DNA from: Planctomycetaceae bacterium
GTDB lineage: Bacteria > Planctomycetota > Planctomycetia > Planctomycetales > Planctomycetaceae
Length of the DNA: 64,000 nucleotides
NCBI GenBank assembly: GCA_021732975.1
Contig: JAKFWC010000023.1
Span: 558,001-622,000, forward strand
Reading direction: 5' to 3'
The notes under the pieces are model-generated. The model ran no database searches and was not told the DNA's origin. It was given only the letters and a program-made list of their open reading frames with translations. Every line of letters begins with the position of its first letter. Positions within the stretch are counted from its first letter, which is position 1. The position numbers were made by a program, and so were the translations under genes. Below, piece after piece: positions 26,215-34,332 of the stretch.

Positions 26215-26646
26215 TCAGAATCGCAAGACGCCGATCATCCGCAGCAGATACTGCCAGATCACGTCGTACATAAACAACACGAAACTGAAGAGGAACATTG
26301 TCACCAGGACGACGATCGTGGCCCGGCGCACTTCATCCGTTGCCGGCCAAGACACCTTCACCATTTCCGCTTCCACGTCCGCCAGAAAGTCGGCAAAGAT
26401 CGGGAAGTTGACGATTCGAAATGAAAACCAAGCCCCGAGCAGCCCGATAGCTGCCGGAATGCCATACTGGACTGCGGGTTCGGCTTCACCGAGGAAGGTG
26501 ATCATGAATGCCCAGGCACCAACCAGAATTGCACACAGGATAGCCGCCGCCGTCAAGGAGCGAACGAGACGGCCTTGATTGCGCTTATAGAAGTCGACAG
26601 CCAGCATCGAGTGCCAGAATCCACCGCTTTTTTCCACCTTCGCCAT
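26215..26646 (-). CDS. secE: Preprotein translocase subunit SecE (three-helix form)
   Basis: SecE clamps the two halves of SecY. From the ATG at 26646 (MAKVEKSGGFWHSMLAVDFY) the product is 143 residues. Two hydrophobic segments (LTAAAILCAILVGAWAFMI and IPAAIGLLGAWFSFRIV) precede the conserved amphipathic helix DVEAEMVKVSWPATDEVRRA and the final membrane helix VVLVTMFLFSFVLFMYDVIW. This is the longer, three-segment architecture. GGGA lies upstream of the chosen start. Upstream in-frame codons run towards the tRNA-Trp gene and are not included. Confidence 0.93.
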   Translation of the reverse strand: MAKVEKSGGFWHSMLAVDFYKRNQGRLVRSLTAAAILCAILVGAWAFMITFLGEAEPAVQYGIPAAIGLLGAWFSFRIVNFPIFADFLADVEAEMVKVSWPATDEVRRATIVVLVTMFLFSFVLFMYDVIWQYLLRMIGVLRF

Positions 26647-26724
26647 GACCGATCCCTGCCACGGAGCCCGCGGGCTCGCATCTCTACTACGCCGAGTCAT
26701 TCAGCTCTACTGATTTCGCAGCAA

Positions 26725-26797
<73 letters not shown>

Positions 26798-26801
26798 AGG
26801 G

Positions 26802-26885
26802 GAGTGGATAGGGGCTAGTGGATAGTGGTTAGCCAGAGAACTCCTTGCGTCTGGCTAACCACTATCCACTGCCCACTAACCACTA
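26802..26885. repeat. Degenerate heptamer repeats forming a 21-bp perfect hairpin after rpmG
   Basis: Between rpmG and tRNA-Trp the minus strand reads in seven-base units TAGTGGT, TAGTGGG, CAGTGGA, TAGTGGT, TAGCCAG, and then the reverse complement of part of this. The arms at 26817-26837 and 26850-26870 are perfectly complementary over 21 bases around a 12-base loop. The stop codon of rpmG is the first three bases of the first unit. Same kind of element as before fusA. No T-run follows on the minus strand, so it is not a standard terminator for rpmG. Confidence 0.8.
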
Positions 26886-27038
26886 TTTTTTCCGCGATTC
26901 CTTGTGGACCGTGTGCCGACGAAGCTTCTTGTTGTATTTCTTCAGTTCCAGCCGTTCGGTGCCGCGGGTTTCTTTGTTGGTACGGTAGCCCCGCACGCCG
27001 CTTTCAGTGCATTCGAGCCAGACATATTCGCGAGCCAT
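26883..27038 (-). CDS. rpmG: 50S ribosomal protein L33, zinc-free type
   Basis: L33 is a small protein near the E site. From the ATG at 27038 the product is 51 residues: MAREYVWLECTESGVRGYRT, NKETRGTERLELKKYNKKLR, RHTVHKESRKK. Only one cysteine remains of the CxxC pairs, so this is the zinc-free (C-minus) form. It lies between tuf and tRNA-Trp, where rpmG is commonly found before secE. Confidence 0.93.
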   Translation of the reverse strand: MAREYVWLECTESGVRGYRTNKETRGTERLELKKYNKKLRRHTVHKESRKK

Positions 27039-27063
27039 CGCGATGAATCCCGTCGCAGAGTGG

Positions 27064-27099
27064 AAACAACCCCGCCCCCCGAACAAACGAGGGGCGGGG
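27064..27099 (-). terminator. GC-rich hairpin after tuf
   Basis: On the minus strand CCCCGCCCC pairs with GGGGCGGGG around a 12-base loop and is followed by TTGTTT. It begins about 50 bases after the tuf stop and 26 bases before the rpmG start. It looks like an intrinsic terminator or attenuator that lowers expression of rpmG and the following genes relative to tuf. Confidence 0.65.
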
Positions 27100-27147
27100 A
27101 AAACATCATACCGGCATCAGCGGGCCAATGCCGCCGTTGTCGATAAC

Positions 27148-28344
27148 TTACTCAAGAATCTTGGTCACGACACCCGAGCCGACGGTCTTGCCGCCTTCGC
27201 GGATGGCGAAGCGGACGTTTTCCTGCATGGCCACCGGCTTGCCGAGGGTGACTTCCAGGCGAACGTTGTCGCCAGGCATGCACATTTCAGCCCCGTCGAG
27301 GAGCTTGCCCGAGCCGGTCACATCGGTCGTACGGAAGTAGAACTGAGGCTTGTACCCGCTGAAGAACGGCGTGTGACGGCCGCCTTCTTCCTTGCTCAGC
27401 ACGTAGACCTTGCACTCGAACTTGGTGTGCGGGGTGATCGTGTTCGCACGGGCCAGCACCTGACCGCGTTCGACGTTTTCCTTCGCGATACCGCGGAGGA
27501 GCAGGCCGACGTTGTCGCCCGCCTGGCCTTCGTCCAACAGCTTGTTGAACATTTCGATGCCGGTAACGACCGTATCCTGAATCGGCGCGAGGCCGATGAT
27601 CTGGACCTTTTCGTTGATCTTGATCACACCGGATTCGATACGGCCGGTGACCACGGTGCCACGGCCGGCGATCGAGAACACGTCTTCGATGGCCATCAGG
27701 AACGGCTTGTCGCGTTCGCGGGTCGGCTCGGGGATGTTAGCGTCCAGCGCTTCCATCAGGTCGCCGATGCACTTATTGAACTTCGGGTCGGCCGGGTTAT
27801 CGAGCGCGCCCTTCGCGTTGCCGCGAATGATCGGCACGTCGTCGCCGGGGAATTCGTACTTGTTGAGCAAGTCGCGAATTTCCATTTCGACGAGTTCGAG
27901 GAGTTCTTCGTCGTCAACGAGGTCGCATTTGTTGAGGAAGACGACCAGCGCGGGGACGTTCACCTGCTTGGCGAGCAGGATGTGTTCGCGGGTTTGTGGC
28001 ATCGGGCCGTCGGCGGCCGACACGACGAGGATCGCGCCGTCCATCTGGGCGGCACCGGTGATCATGTTCTTGATATAGTCGGCGTGGCCGGGGCAGTCGA
28101 TGTGAGCGTAGTGACGCTTTTCGGATTCGTACTCGACGTGCGAAACGGCGATGGTTACGGTTTTGGTTTCATCGCGAACCGTACCGCCTTTGGCGATATC
28201 TGCGTAGCTCTTGAACTTCGCCAGACCCTTGGCGGTTTGCACCGCGAGGATGGCTGCCGTCGTCGTGGTCTTGCCATGGTCGATGTGACCGATGGTGCCA
28301 ACGTTGACGTGCGGCTTCGTGCGCTGAAAGACTTCCTTTGCCAT
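27148..28344 (-). CDS. tuf: Elongation factor Tu
   Basis: EF-Tu delivers aminoacyl-tRNA to the ribosome. From the ATG at 28344 the product is 398 residues beginning [20 protein letters not shown]. GTPase motifs are IDHGKTTTT, the switch-II stretch [20 protein letters not shown], and NKCD; the domain II/III parts include [35 protein letters not shown] and [18 protein letters not shown]. It directly follows four tRNA genes, as E. coli tufB does. No second tuf lies after fusA in this window. Confidence 0.99.
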   Translation of the reverse strand: MAKEVFQRTKPHVNVGTIGHIDHGKTTTTAAILAVQTAKGLAKFKSYADIAKGGTVRDETKTVTIAVSHVEYESEKRHYAHIDCPGHADYIKNMITGAAQMDGAILVVSAADGPMPQTREHILLAKQVNVPALVVFLNKCDLVDDEELLELVEMEIRDLLNKYEFPGDDVPIIRGNAKGALDNPADPKFNKCIGDLMEALDANIPEPTRERDKPFLMAIEDVFSIAGRGTVVTGRIESGVIKINEKVQIIGLAPIQDTVVTGIEMFNKLLDEGQAGDNVGLLLRGIAKENVERGQVLARANTITPHTKFECKVYVLSKEEGGRHTPFFSGYKPQFYFRTTDVTGSGKLLDGAEMCMPGDNVRLEVTLGKPVAMQENVRFAIREGGKTVGSGVVTKILE

Positions 28345-28541
28345 TGATGCTGCCCTTACGCCTTTCTGGAGCCCTCGGGATCCGGACGCCGGAACCGAGC
28401 CTTTGTGATTCAACTAGCACTGTCAGGTAAAAACCAACCCCGTCCACCTGAACGCGGCTTCTCGGTGAGGAGAAGCTTGTTCTGTGGGCTGCGGGTTCAA
28501 GGCTGCGGCCACCGCCCGCGGTTACGGCCGCTCGCCACGAG

Positions 28542-28614
28542 AGCTGCTGAAGGGATTCGAACCCTTGACCTCGTCCTTACCAAGGACGCACTCTACCGGC
28601 TGAGCTACAGCAGC
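28542..28614 (-). tRNA. tRNA-Thr (anticodon GGT)
   Basis: A complete cloverleaf on the minus strand: acceptor GCTGCTG/CAGCAGC, anticodon stem CGTCC/GGACG with loop TTGGTAA, T-loop TTCGAAT. It is the last tRNA before tuf. The 197 bases between it and tuf hold no gene; a small hairpin (GCTTCTC/GGAGAAGC, near 28453-28473) is visible. Confidence 0.97.
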
Positions 28615-28740
28615 GACACCACGGGCGCCGAGTGACTCGACAGCCCGCAGAAGATGGCCGATTGCAAGCGACTTGTCAACTCTGCCGGGAAGGAAACAAC
28701 AGTTTCCTTGTCCACGAGGACTTCGTGGAGCCCGAAAAGA

Positions 28741-28811
<71 letters not shown>

Positions 28812-28937
28812 AAGTGCGCTTGCGGAAAGGCCGGTCTTGCGAAAGCGATATGTCTCCTGTGATTTCGCTGCAAACGTTTTTGTTTACAGAGTTTCGGATT
28901 GGTTTGTTGCAGGACTCTTCGCGGTTGAAAGTCCGAA

Positions 28938-29019
28938 TGGTGGAAGCAGGATTCGAACCTGCGAAGGCAGAGCCACCAGATTTACAGTCTGGCCCCTTTG
29001 GCCGCTCGGGAATTCCACC
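28938..29019 (-). tRNA. tRNA-Tyr (anticodon GTA)
   Basis: An 82-base class II tRNA on the minus strand: acceptor GGTGGAA/TTCCACC, anticodon stem CCAGA/TCTGG with loop CTGTAAA, a long variable arm (GGCTCTGCCTTC region), and T-loop TTCGAAT. Confidence 0.97.
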
Positions 29020-29094
29020 GTCATTATTTTCGGCGAGCGACACCGAGACTGAACTCGCTTGCCGCCCTGGACTTTCAACGGGTTGCACACCAGG

Positions 29095-29167
29095 AGCTAG
29101 CGAAGGGACTCGAACCCATAACCCCCGGTTTACAAAACCGGAGCTCTACCAATTGAGCTACGCTAGC
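29095..29167 (-). tRNA. tRNA-Thr (anticodon TGT)
   Basis: A 73-base cloverleaf on the minus strand: acceptor GCTAGCG/CGCTAGC, anticodon stem CCGGT/ACCGG with loop TTTGTAA, T-loop TTCGAGT. It is the first gene of the four-tRNA-tuf transcript. Confidence 0.97.
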
Positions 29168-29197
29168 CAGCGCGTCCCCGCCAAGCCGGGACGTAAC

Positions 29198-29225
29198 AAT
29201 ATAGCGAGCAACAGCCTTCGTGCAA
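29198..29225 (-). promoter_or_regulatory. Likely promoter of the tRNA-tuf transcript
   Basis: On the minus strand TTGCAC is followed after 16 bases by TATATT, some 30 bases upstream of the first tRNA. The sequence after the -10 box (GTTACGTCCCGG) becomes GC-rich, as in stable-RNA promoters under stringent control. Position and box quality make this the best promoter candidate in the window. Confidence 0.6.
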
Positions 29226-29357
29226 GCGCGAATCATTTTCCTTCCGATGAGTAGCGACTCGTTGAGCCGAAACGTGCTATTCCGGCGGATTGGGTAAGGA
29301 AAATGGACACCGCCCACATGAAGCGGGTTCATGCGGGCGGCGGGGCCACAGTCGGGA

Positions 29358-29390
29358 AGAAGCCCACCCACAAGATCCGGGTGGGCTTCT
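29358..29390 (-). terminator. Hairpin after the sigma factor gene
   Basis: A 12-base perfect stem (AGAAGCCCACCC and its complement) with a 9-base loop lies 6 bases beyond the sigma gene stop on the minus strand. The following sequence is only weakly T-rich (TTCCC), so it may be a terminator of modest strength or an mRNA 3'-end hairpin. Confidence 0.55.
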
Positions 29391-29395
29391 GGGCG

Positions 29396-31063
29396 TTATT
29401 CAAGGCCGGGGATTTCCAGGTGCTCTTCCTGCGCCAGTTTGCGCATTTTCCGCAGCGCCCGCGATTCGAGCTGGCGGATACGCTCCTTGGTCACGCCGAA
29501 GCGGCTGCCGACCTGCTCCAGCGTTAGCGGTGCCCCGCCTTCGCTCAATCCGTACCGATGGACAATGATCTCCCGTTCACGCGGATCGAGATGGTCGAGA
29601 ATCGACAAAATCAATTCTCGCTGCTTCTGGTTGACGCGTTCATCCTTAAAGGCATCGCTGCGGGTGTCTGACGATGATTGAAAAACTTCTTCGTTGCCCG
29701 TCCGGAAGCGATCCAGTTGGACCGATTCCGCCGGAATTGACCGGGCATAGTTCTTCATGATCGCCCAACTGGCGTACGTGGAGAACTTGAAGCCACGGCT
29801 GAAATCGTACTTTTCGATCGCGCGAATCAGGGACATATTCCCATCGCTGACCATCTCGAAGAAGCTTGTATTGGGCTTCATATGGCGCTTGGCGATCGAG
29901 ACCACCAGCCGCAGATTGCTGCGGATCAGGAAGTTCTTGATTTCTGTCGCCTGTTCCAGAAAGTCTTCGATCTGCTCCATCTCTTTCGCCCGCGGATGTG
30001 AACGATCGAGTGATTTTCGCAGTTCTGCGGCTTTGAACCGTAGGTAATTCATCTTGCGGAAGTAATGGACTTCCTCGTCTTTCGTCAGCAGCGGAATCGC
30101 ATACAAGCTGGCCAGATACGGCGGCAGCCCGGGGGGCGGCTTGATCGCGGCCGACTTGCGTTCCGATTGCGGCGGTGGGGGCAAAATGACTTCTTCGGCG
30201 TCCGGCTGGTGAAAGTCCGGGCAGTCCATGAAGTCAATCGGTTGTTCGAGAAGCTGTTCTGCGCGAACCTCCATCACGATGCGGTAAATGCTGGTTTTCG
30301 TGCGATGATACTTTTCCGCGAGCGATTCGATGGCGATGCCATTGCGGCATTCGCGCACGATTTCACGGCGTTGTTCGGGTGTCAGCGGTTCGGTCGAATC
30401 GGGGAACACGGCGACCTCCGGGTGCTCGCGGTCGAAGTTCTTCAAGGTGTAGCGAATGGTTTCCGGCGACCGATCGAACTTGCGGGCCAATCGACGGCCC
30501 ACTTCGGTCGGGTTCGCTCCGGCCCGCGCCAGCCGGCGAGCACGGGCGATCATCTGTGTGCGTTCGACATCGCTGAGCTGGCTGAAATTGGAACCACGGG
30601 CCACTTCATTCGCGTGCCGAGAGACAAAACGCTCTACGCTTGAGCGCAGGAACGCCAGCCGTCGTTTACTTCCGAAGCGAAATCGTCGGCTCACCAATCC
30701 CCGATCACGCCATCGTGAGACGGTTTTCTTGGAAACGTTGTAGCGTTGGCTGACATCGTCGACGGTCCAGACATCTTCTCCGGCGGCATCGACGGAGAGG
30801 TCGACGCTATCGGAGAGATCTTCCACGAAACAGCGCAGGTCGTGCGCCGCTTCGGACGCCGTGACAATCAGGTCCGGATACATCTCCGAGCGATACGAAG
30901 TAATCTGCTCGCATAGTTCGGGATAGCGATATGACTTTCGCGGATCGAGTTCGCTGAGGAACTTTTCCGCGCGTTCCATTTGTTTCATCCGCACGTCGCG
31001 GGGGGCATACCGCATTTGCTGGTCGCGCAACTGCCGGAGTGCGGGATTTTGATACGTTGACAT
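29396..31063 (-). CDS. Sigma-70 family RNA polymerase sigma factor with N-terminal helix-turn-helix modules and no region 3
   Basis: Sigma factors bring RNA polymerase to promoters. The 555-residue product starts at the ATG at 31063, with GGGAG eight bases upstream. A helix-turn-helix like those of MerR/excisionase proteins is at 99-128 (WTVDDVSQRYNVSKKTVSRW); two more candidate HTH segments are at about 167-210 and 228-266 (ESLAEKYHRTKTSIYRIVME). A Pro-rich linker (290-312) leads to region 1.2 (about 313-345), region 2 (about 375-445, NLRLVVSIAKRHM, then KFSTYASWAIMKNYARS), and region 4 (482-545, PLTLEQVGSRFGVTKERIRQ). Only about 35 residues separate regions 2 and 4, so region 3 seems to be missing. 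It lies upstream of the tRNA-tuf genes. Its role cannot be told from sequence; it may be a planctomycete-specific main or alternative sigma. Confidence 0.9.
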   Translation of the reverse strand: MSTYQNPALRQLRDQQMRYAPRDVRMKQMERAEKFLSELDPRKSYRYPELCEQITSYRSEMYPDLIVTASEAAHDLRCFVEDLSDSVDLSVDAAGEDVWTVDDVSQRYNVSKKTVSRWRDRGLVSRRFRFGSKRRLAFLRSSVERFVSRHANEVARGSNFSQLSDVERTQMIARARRLARAGANPTEVGRRLARKFDRSPETIRYTLKNFDREHPEVAVFPDSTEPLTPEQRREIVRECRNGIAIESLAEKYHRTKTSIYRIVMEVRAEQLLEQPIDFMDCPDFHQPDAEEVILPPPPQSERKSAAIKPPPGLPPYLASLYAIPLLTKDEEVHYFRKMNYLRFKAAELRKSLDRSHPRAKEMEQIEDFLEQATEIKNFLIRSNLRLVVSIAKRHMKPNTSFFEMVSDGNMSLIRAIEKYDFSRGFKFSTYASWAIMKNYARSIPAESVQLDRFRTGNEEVFQSSSDTRSDAFKDERVNQKQRELILSILDHLDPREREIIVHRYGLSEGGAPLTLEQVGSRFGVTKERIRQLESRALRKMRKLAQEEHLEIPGLE

Positions 31064-31602
31064 GTTTTTAACTCCCCGTTCCAACTGCCAGGATGACAGA
31101 CAAAAACAGGTCTGAAGCTGTCCTTTTTCGTCGCGATGCGGTCCATTGCAAACGCAATGCCGTCGATCGACTTACCGTCATCAAAGTGTCAGACAAGCCC
31201 CAGCGGTCACCAGGTTCGCCGGATTCTCATAGTAAAGAACGAATTTCAGTCTCTCATGGATCAGATTCTTCTTTACGATTCCGAGAATGAGTCGAAATTG
31301 GTGTCTACCCGGATGAACTTACGTTAATTCGCAGCGGATCGTGGGAATAATCGAGACCCAGCCAGTTTTGGGTCGGGACGCTGGCGATACAGTTGTAAGC
31401 ACTTTTTTCAAAAGAAGTTACAACACAAGATATCATGTCTGCAACCGGAAATGGCTCTGCAACCTTACGGACACGCCTGCGGATTGCGAACCAACTGTCC
31501 TCTTTTGAAACGCTTGTGCGATTCTGAGTCAGTTCTTCGACGCTGGAAGGCGCAGTTGGTTTCACCGCTCGTCGATCTATACCGTCGAGTTCCAAAGACC
31601 TT
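31064..31602. other. Intergenic region without a credible gene
   Basis: About 540 bases upstream of the sigma gene and downstream of the CopD-like gene. Short open frames exist but lack family features or a good start. Presumably holds the promoter of the sigma gene; no clear boxes seen. Confidence 0.4.
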
Positions 31603-32097
31603 TCACAATTCTGGATTCGACACGCTGATTTTCGCGCGCATCGCTTTGGCTCCACCGACTTTAAGAAATCCGGAAATTCCTATAATGATCGCCGCCAGGG
31701 TTAACATGATCGTCAGCGTGCGCTTCGGGTTCGCCCGCAACCCGGCAAAGGCATTTGAACGGCCGACCATTCCGGAACTCATTGCGAAGAGCGCCAGCGC
31801 CAGCAGAATCTTGGTTCCCACCAGGGGATGATACAGCTTCCAGCGGATCGGTTCGGCGGCCGGCGTCGGTACGCCGAGATAGTTGTAGAACCCGGTCAGC
31901 AGGAAGAGACCGATTCCGATGTGGATAAACTTTTTCCACCGCCCCATTACCGCCGTGCGGAGTTTATCGTGTTCAGCGTCCGGCAATTCCGCGGCGGACG
32001 GCAAGAGCACAAACCGCTGAAACGCCATCCCGCCAATCAGCACAATCGCGGTGCCGACGTGAACCCAGCGGGAGAGAACATTGATGACATCTTCCAT
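31603..32097 (-). CDS. CopD-like integral membrane protein
   Basis: A 164-residue protein with four predicted membrane helices: WVHVGTAIVLIGGMAFQRFV, FIHIGIGLFLLTGFYNYLGV, LVGTKILLALALFAMSSGMV and TLTIMLTLAAIIIGISGFL. The first helix pattern, a histidine within RWVHVG followed by a glycine-rich helix, and the second (KFIHIGIGL) resemble the CopD/DUF4149-type membrane family linked to copper or unknown transport. The start at 32097 (MEDVINVLSRWVHVG) gives the family-like N-terminus; codons upstream run through a repeat and are not included. It follows the ABC-F gene on the same strand, separated by two palindromic repeats. Function is not established. Confidence 0.7.
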   Translation of the reverse strand: MEDVINVLSRWVHVGTAIVLIGGMAFQRFVLLPSAAELPDAEHDKLRTAVMGRWKKFIHIGIGLFLLTGFYNYLGVPTPAAEPIRWKLYHPLVGTKILLALALFAMSSGMVGRSNAFAGLRANPKRTLTIMLTLAAIIIGISGFLKVGGAKAMRAKISVSNPEL

Positions 32098-32178
32098 CGG
32101 AGAACTTTCATTTCGGTGTGAGGGTGATATCGGTTCGAGTGCAGGATTGTGGTGGGGTCGCCAGAAAGTACAAGGGTC

Positions 32179-32210
32179 GCACCCCGGCTGCTTCCGGGCA
32201 GCCTGGGTGC
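32179..32210. repeat. Palindromic repeat, CATCCCGGCTGC family, copy 1
   Basis: Imperfect hairpin GCACCCCGGCTGC / GCAGCCTGGGTGC with a short loop, followed by TTTT on the plus strand. Same family as the elements at 32238 and 35755. Confidence 0.7.
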
Positions 32211-32237
32211 TTTTGTCGGAGCGGGTTGCCAATTCGA

Positions 32238-32269
32238 GCATCCCCGCTGCGAGGGAGCAGCCGGGATGC
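32238..32269. repeat. Palindromic repeat, CATCCCGGCTGC family, copy 2
   Basis: Hairpin GCATCCCCGCTGC / GCAGCCGGGATGC around a 6-base loop (GAGGGA), 28 bases after copy 1 and 6 bases beyond the end of the ABC-F gene. May act as an mRNA 3' hairpin. Confidence 0.75.
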
Positions 32270-32274
32270 AGCGT

Positions 32275-34173
32275 TTAGTTGAGTTCCATCGCCTCTTCCC
32301 AATGGGCATACAACCCTTCGAGAGCCGTTTTCGTCTTTTCAAAGCGGTCCATCGTGGCCTGCATCCGGGCGGCATCACGATGGATTTCGACATTCGCCAG
32401 GTCGGCCTGACATTGTTCGAGCATTCCTTCCTTCTCGGCGATGTCGGCTTCGATGTCGCTCACTTTGCGGAAGGGGAACTGGCGTTTGCGCTTGGTGTCT
32501 TTTACTGTGGAGCGAATGGTTTCGGTGGGTTTTGTTGAAGAAACGGTTGATTTTTCTTCCGCAGAGCGCAAGCGGGAGAAGGCGATGTAATCGGTGTAGT
32601 TTCCGGCAAACTCGAACCAGCGCGTCGGTTCGTGAACGAGGAGGTTCGTCGCCACGCGGTCGAGAAAATAGCGGTCGTGACTGACGAACAACACCGTTCC
32701 GGCGAATTCTTTCAATGAGCGCTCGAGGGCATCGCGGGACCACAAATCGAGGTGGTTGGTCGGCTCGTCGAGCACCAGCACATTCGGTTCGAGTGAAAAC
32801 AACCGGGCGAGCGCGACTTTGCTTTTTTCGCCGCCGCTCATGGCACCGACTCGCTGTAATGCCAGTTCGCCGATGACGCCGAACCGCGCGAGTATGTCGC
32901 GCAGTTGGCCGTCGTTATAGCGGGCGATCTGCGGCGGGCGAATCGCTTCCATCGCCGTCGCGTTGGGGTCAACACTGCTCAATTGCTGGTCAAAATAGGC
33001 GATTTTGACATTCGCTCCCAGTCGCACGGTCCCGCGATCGGGTTTCAATTCGCCGAGCAATGTCCGTAGCAGTGTCGTCTTGCCGGAACCGTTGGGACCG
33101 AGCCAGCCCCAGCGTTCGCCGCGACTGATGCGCAGGTCGAGCTTGTCGAACAACGGCGGATTGTCCCCGAAACGTTTCGACAACCCGACGGCATCGACCA
33201 CCCAATCGCCGGTGCGGGTCGGCTCGGGAAAGCCCATCTGCGGGCCGCGGATATCGCTGATCCGCTCGACTTTTTCGAGCCGCGCGAGTTTCCCCTCGCG
33301 ATCTTTGGCCCGTGTGGCCCCGACACCGTAGTTATTCTTCTTGATGAACTCTTCCGCGCGGGCGATGTACTCCTGCTGTTTTTCGTAGGCTTTTTCCGCG
33401 GCCTGCTGACGTTCCTCGCGCTGCTGCCAGTAATGGGAGAAATTGCCGGGGTAATCGCCGATGCCGCCGCGGTGCAGTTCCAGAATCCGCGTGCAGACCC
33501 GGTCGAGAAAGTAACGGTCGTGGCTGACAACGATCAGCGACTGGTTGCCATCGACGAGGTACTTTTCGAGCCACTCCGACGCTTCGATATCCAGATGGTT
33601 CGTCGGTTCGTCGAGCAGCAAGACTTCCGGCGCGCTGAGTAGCAACTGTGCGAGCAGCACACGGTTCTGTTGACCGCCGCTGAGTGAGGAGAGCGTCTGA
33701 TTGTACTGGCTGGGCTGGAATCCGAGACCAAACAGCACCTCGTCGATGCGATGATCCACCACAAAGCCATCACGGTGACTCAATTCGTGCTGCACGACAT
33801 CGAGACGTTTCGTCAACCGGGCTTGTTCGGCCGCATCACACGGTTTCGCCAGGGCTTCGGCCAGTTCCGCGGCTTCCGTTTGCAGCCGGAAAATCTCGCC
33901 CAGACCTTCGCGGGCTTCTTCGATCAGCGTCTTTCCCGCTGCGAAATCGGGCTGCTGTTCGAGCACTCCCGCCCGGCAACCACTTCCCAGTGACACCTCG
34001 CCGGAATCGGGGTGATCCAGTCCCGCGAGAATTCGCAGCAGCGTGGTTTTTCCGGCCCCATTCGGCCCGACCAGCCCAATGCGTTCCCCCTTGTTCAGAT
34101 CGAACGTGATTCCATCGAGGATCGGAGCCCGATCAAACTGGCGAACGACATCAGTCGCGGAGAGCAGCAGCAT
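32275..34173 (-). CDS. ABC-F family ATP-binding protein (Uup-like)
   Basis: ABC-F proteins are soluble twin ATPases that act on ribosomes or nucleic acids, not transporters. The 632-residue product (ATG at 34173, MLLLSATDVVRQFDRAPI) has two nucleotide-binding domains: Walker A GPNGAGKTT and GPNGSGKTT, signatures LSGGQQNRV and MSGGEKSKVALA, Walker B VLLLDEPTNHLD and VLVLDEPTNHLD. Between them is a charged linker (about 235-310, rich in Glu, Gln, Lys and Arg). The C-terminal 100 residues form a coiled coil (DIEADIAEKEGMLEQCQADL), as in Uup. No membrane segment is present. It is likely the first gene of a unit with the CopD-like protein. The exact role (Uup, EttA or other) is not decided. Confidence 0.93.
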   Translation of the reverse strand: MLLLSATDVVRQFDRAPILDGITFDLNKGERIGLVGPNGAGKTTLLRILAGLDHPDSGEVSLGSGCRAGVLEQQPDFAAGKTLIEEAREGLGEIFRLQTEAAELAEALAKPCDAAEQARLTKRLDVVQHELSHRDGFVVDHRIDEVLFGLGFQPSQYNQTLSSLSGGQQNRVLLAQLLLSAPEVLLLDEPTNHLDIEASEWLEKYLVDGNQSLIVVSHDRYFLDRVCTRILELHRGGIGDYPGNFSHYWQQREERQQAAEKAYEKQQEYIARAEEFIKKNNYGVGATRAKDREGKLARLEKVERISDIRGPQMGFPEPTRTGDWVVDAVGLSKRFGDNPPLFDKLDLRISRGERWGWLGPNGSGKTTLLRTLLGELKPDRGTVRLGANVKIAYFDQQLSSVDPNATAMEAIRPPQIARYNDGQLRDILARFGVIGELALQRVGAMSGGEKSKVALARLFSLEPNVLVLDEPTNHLDLWSRDALERSLKEFAGTVLFVSHDRYFLDRVATNLLVHEPTRWFEFAGNYTDYIAFSRLRSAEEKSTVSSTKPTETIRSTVKDTKRKRQFPFRKVSDIEADIAEKEGMLEQCQADLANVEIHRDAARMQATMDRFEKTKTALEGLYAHWEEAMELN

Positions 34174-34264
34174 GGGTCGCAAACAAAGTGGTTAACATCT
34201 CAACACGTCCGGCGGATAGGCAATGGTAGAGGACTCGACTATGATGCGGCAACCGCACCCGAAG

Positions 34265-34286
34265 CCCACGGTTTCTGAACCGTGGG
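34265..34286. repeat. Palindromic repeat CCCACGGTT
   Basis: Perfect 9-base stem (CCCACGGTT / AACCGTGGG) with loop TCTG, between the divergent ABC-F and mqnD genes. A short dispersed-repeat candidate; only one copy in this window. The remaining bases of this 160-base gap presumably hold both promoters. Confidence 0.6.
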
Positions 34287-34332
34287 TCTCCCCGGTCGAG
34301 CAGAGACATTTGAAAACCGCTGAGAAAAGCCC

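Noticed and set aside
26215-26700. Longer SecE starting at 26700
   Set aside because: The extra 18 residues are basic and unconserved and reach the tRNA-Trp flank; the ATG at 26646 has a GGGA motif and the normal MAK start.
31305-31655. 116-codon minus-strand frame upstream of the sigma gene
   Set aside because: Poor start, no domain, overlaps the end of the CopD-like gene; composition unlike the neighbouring genes.
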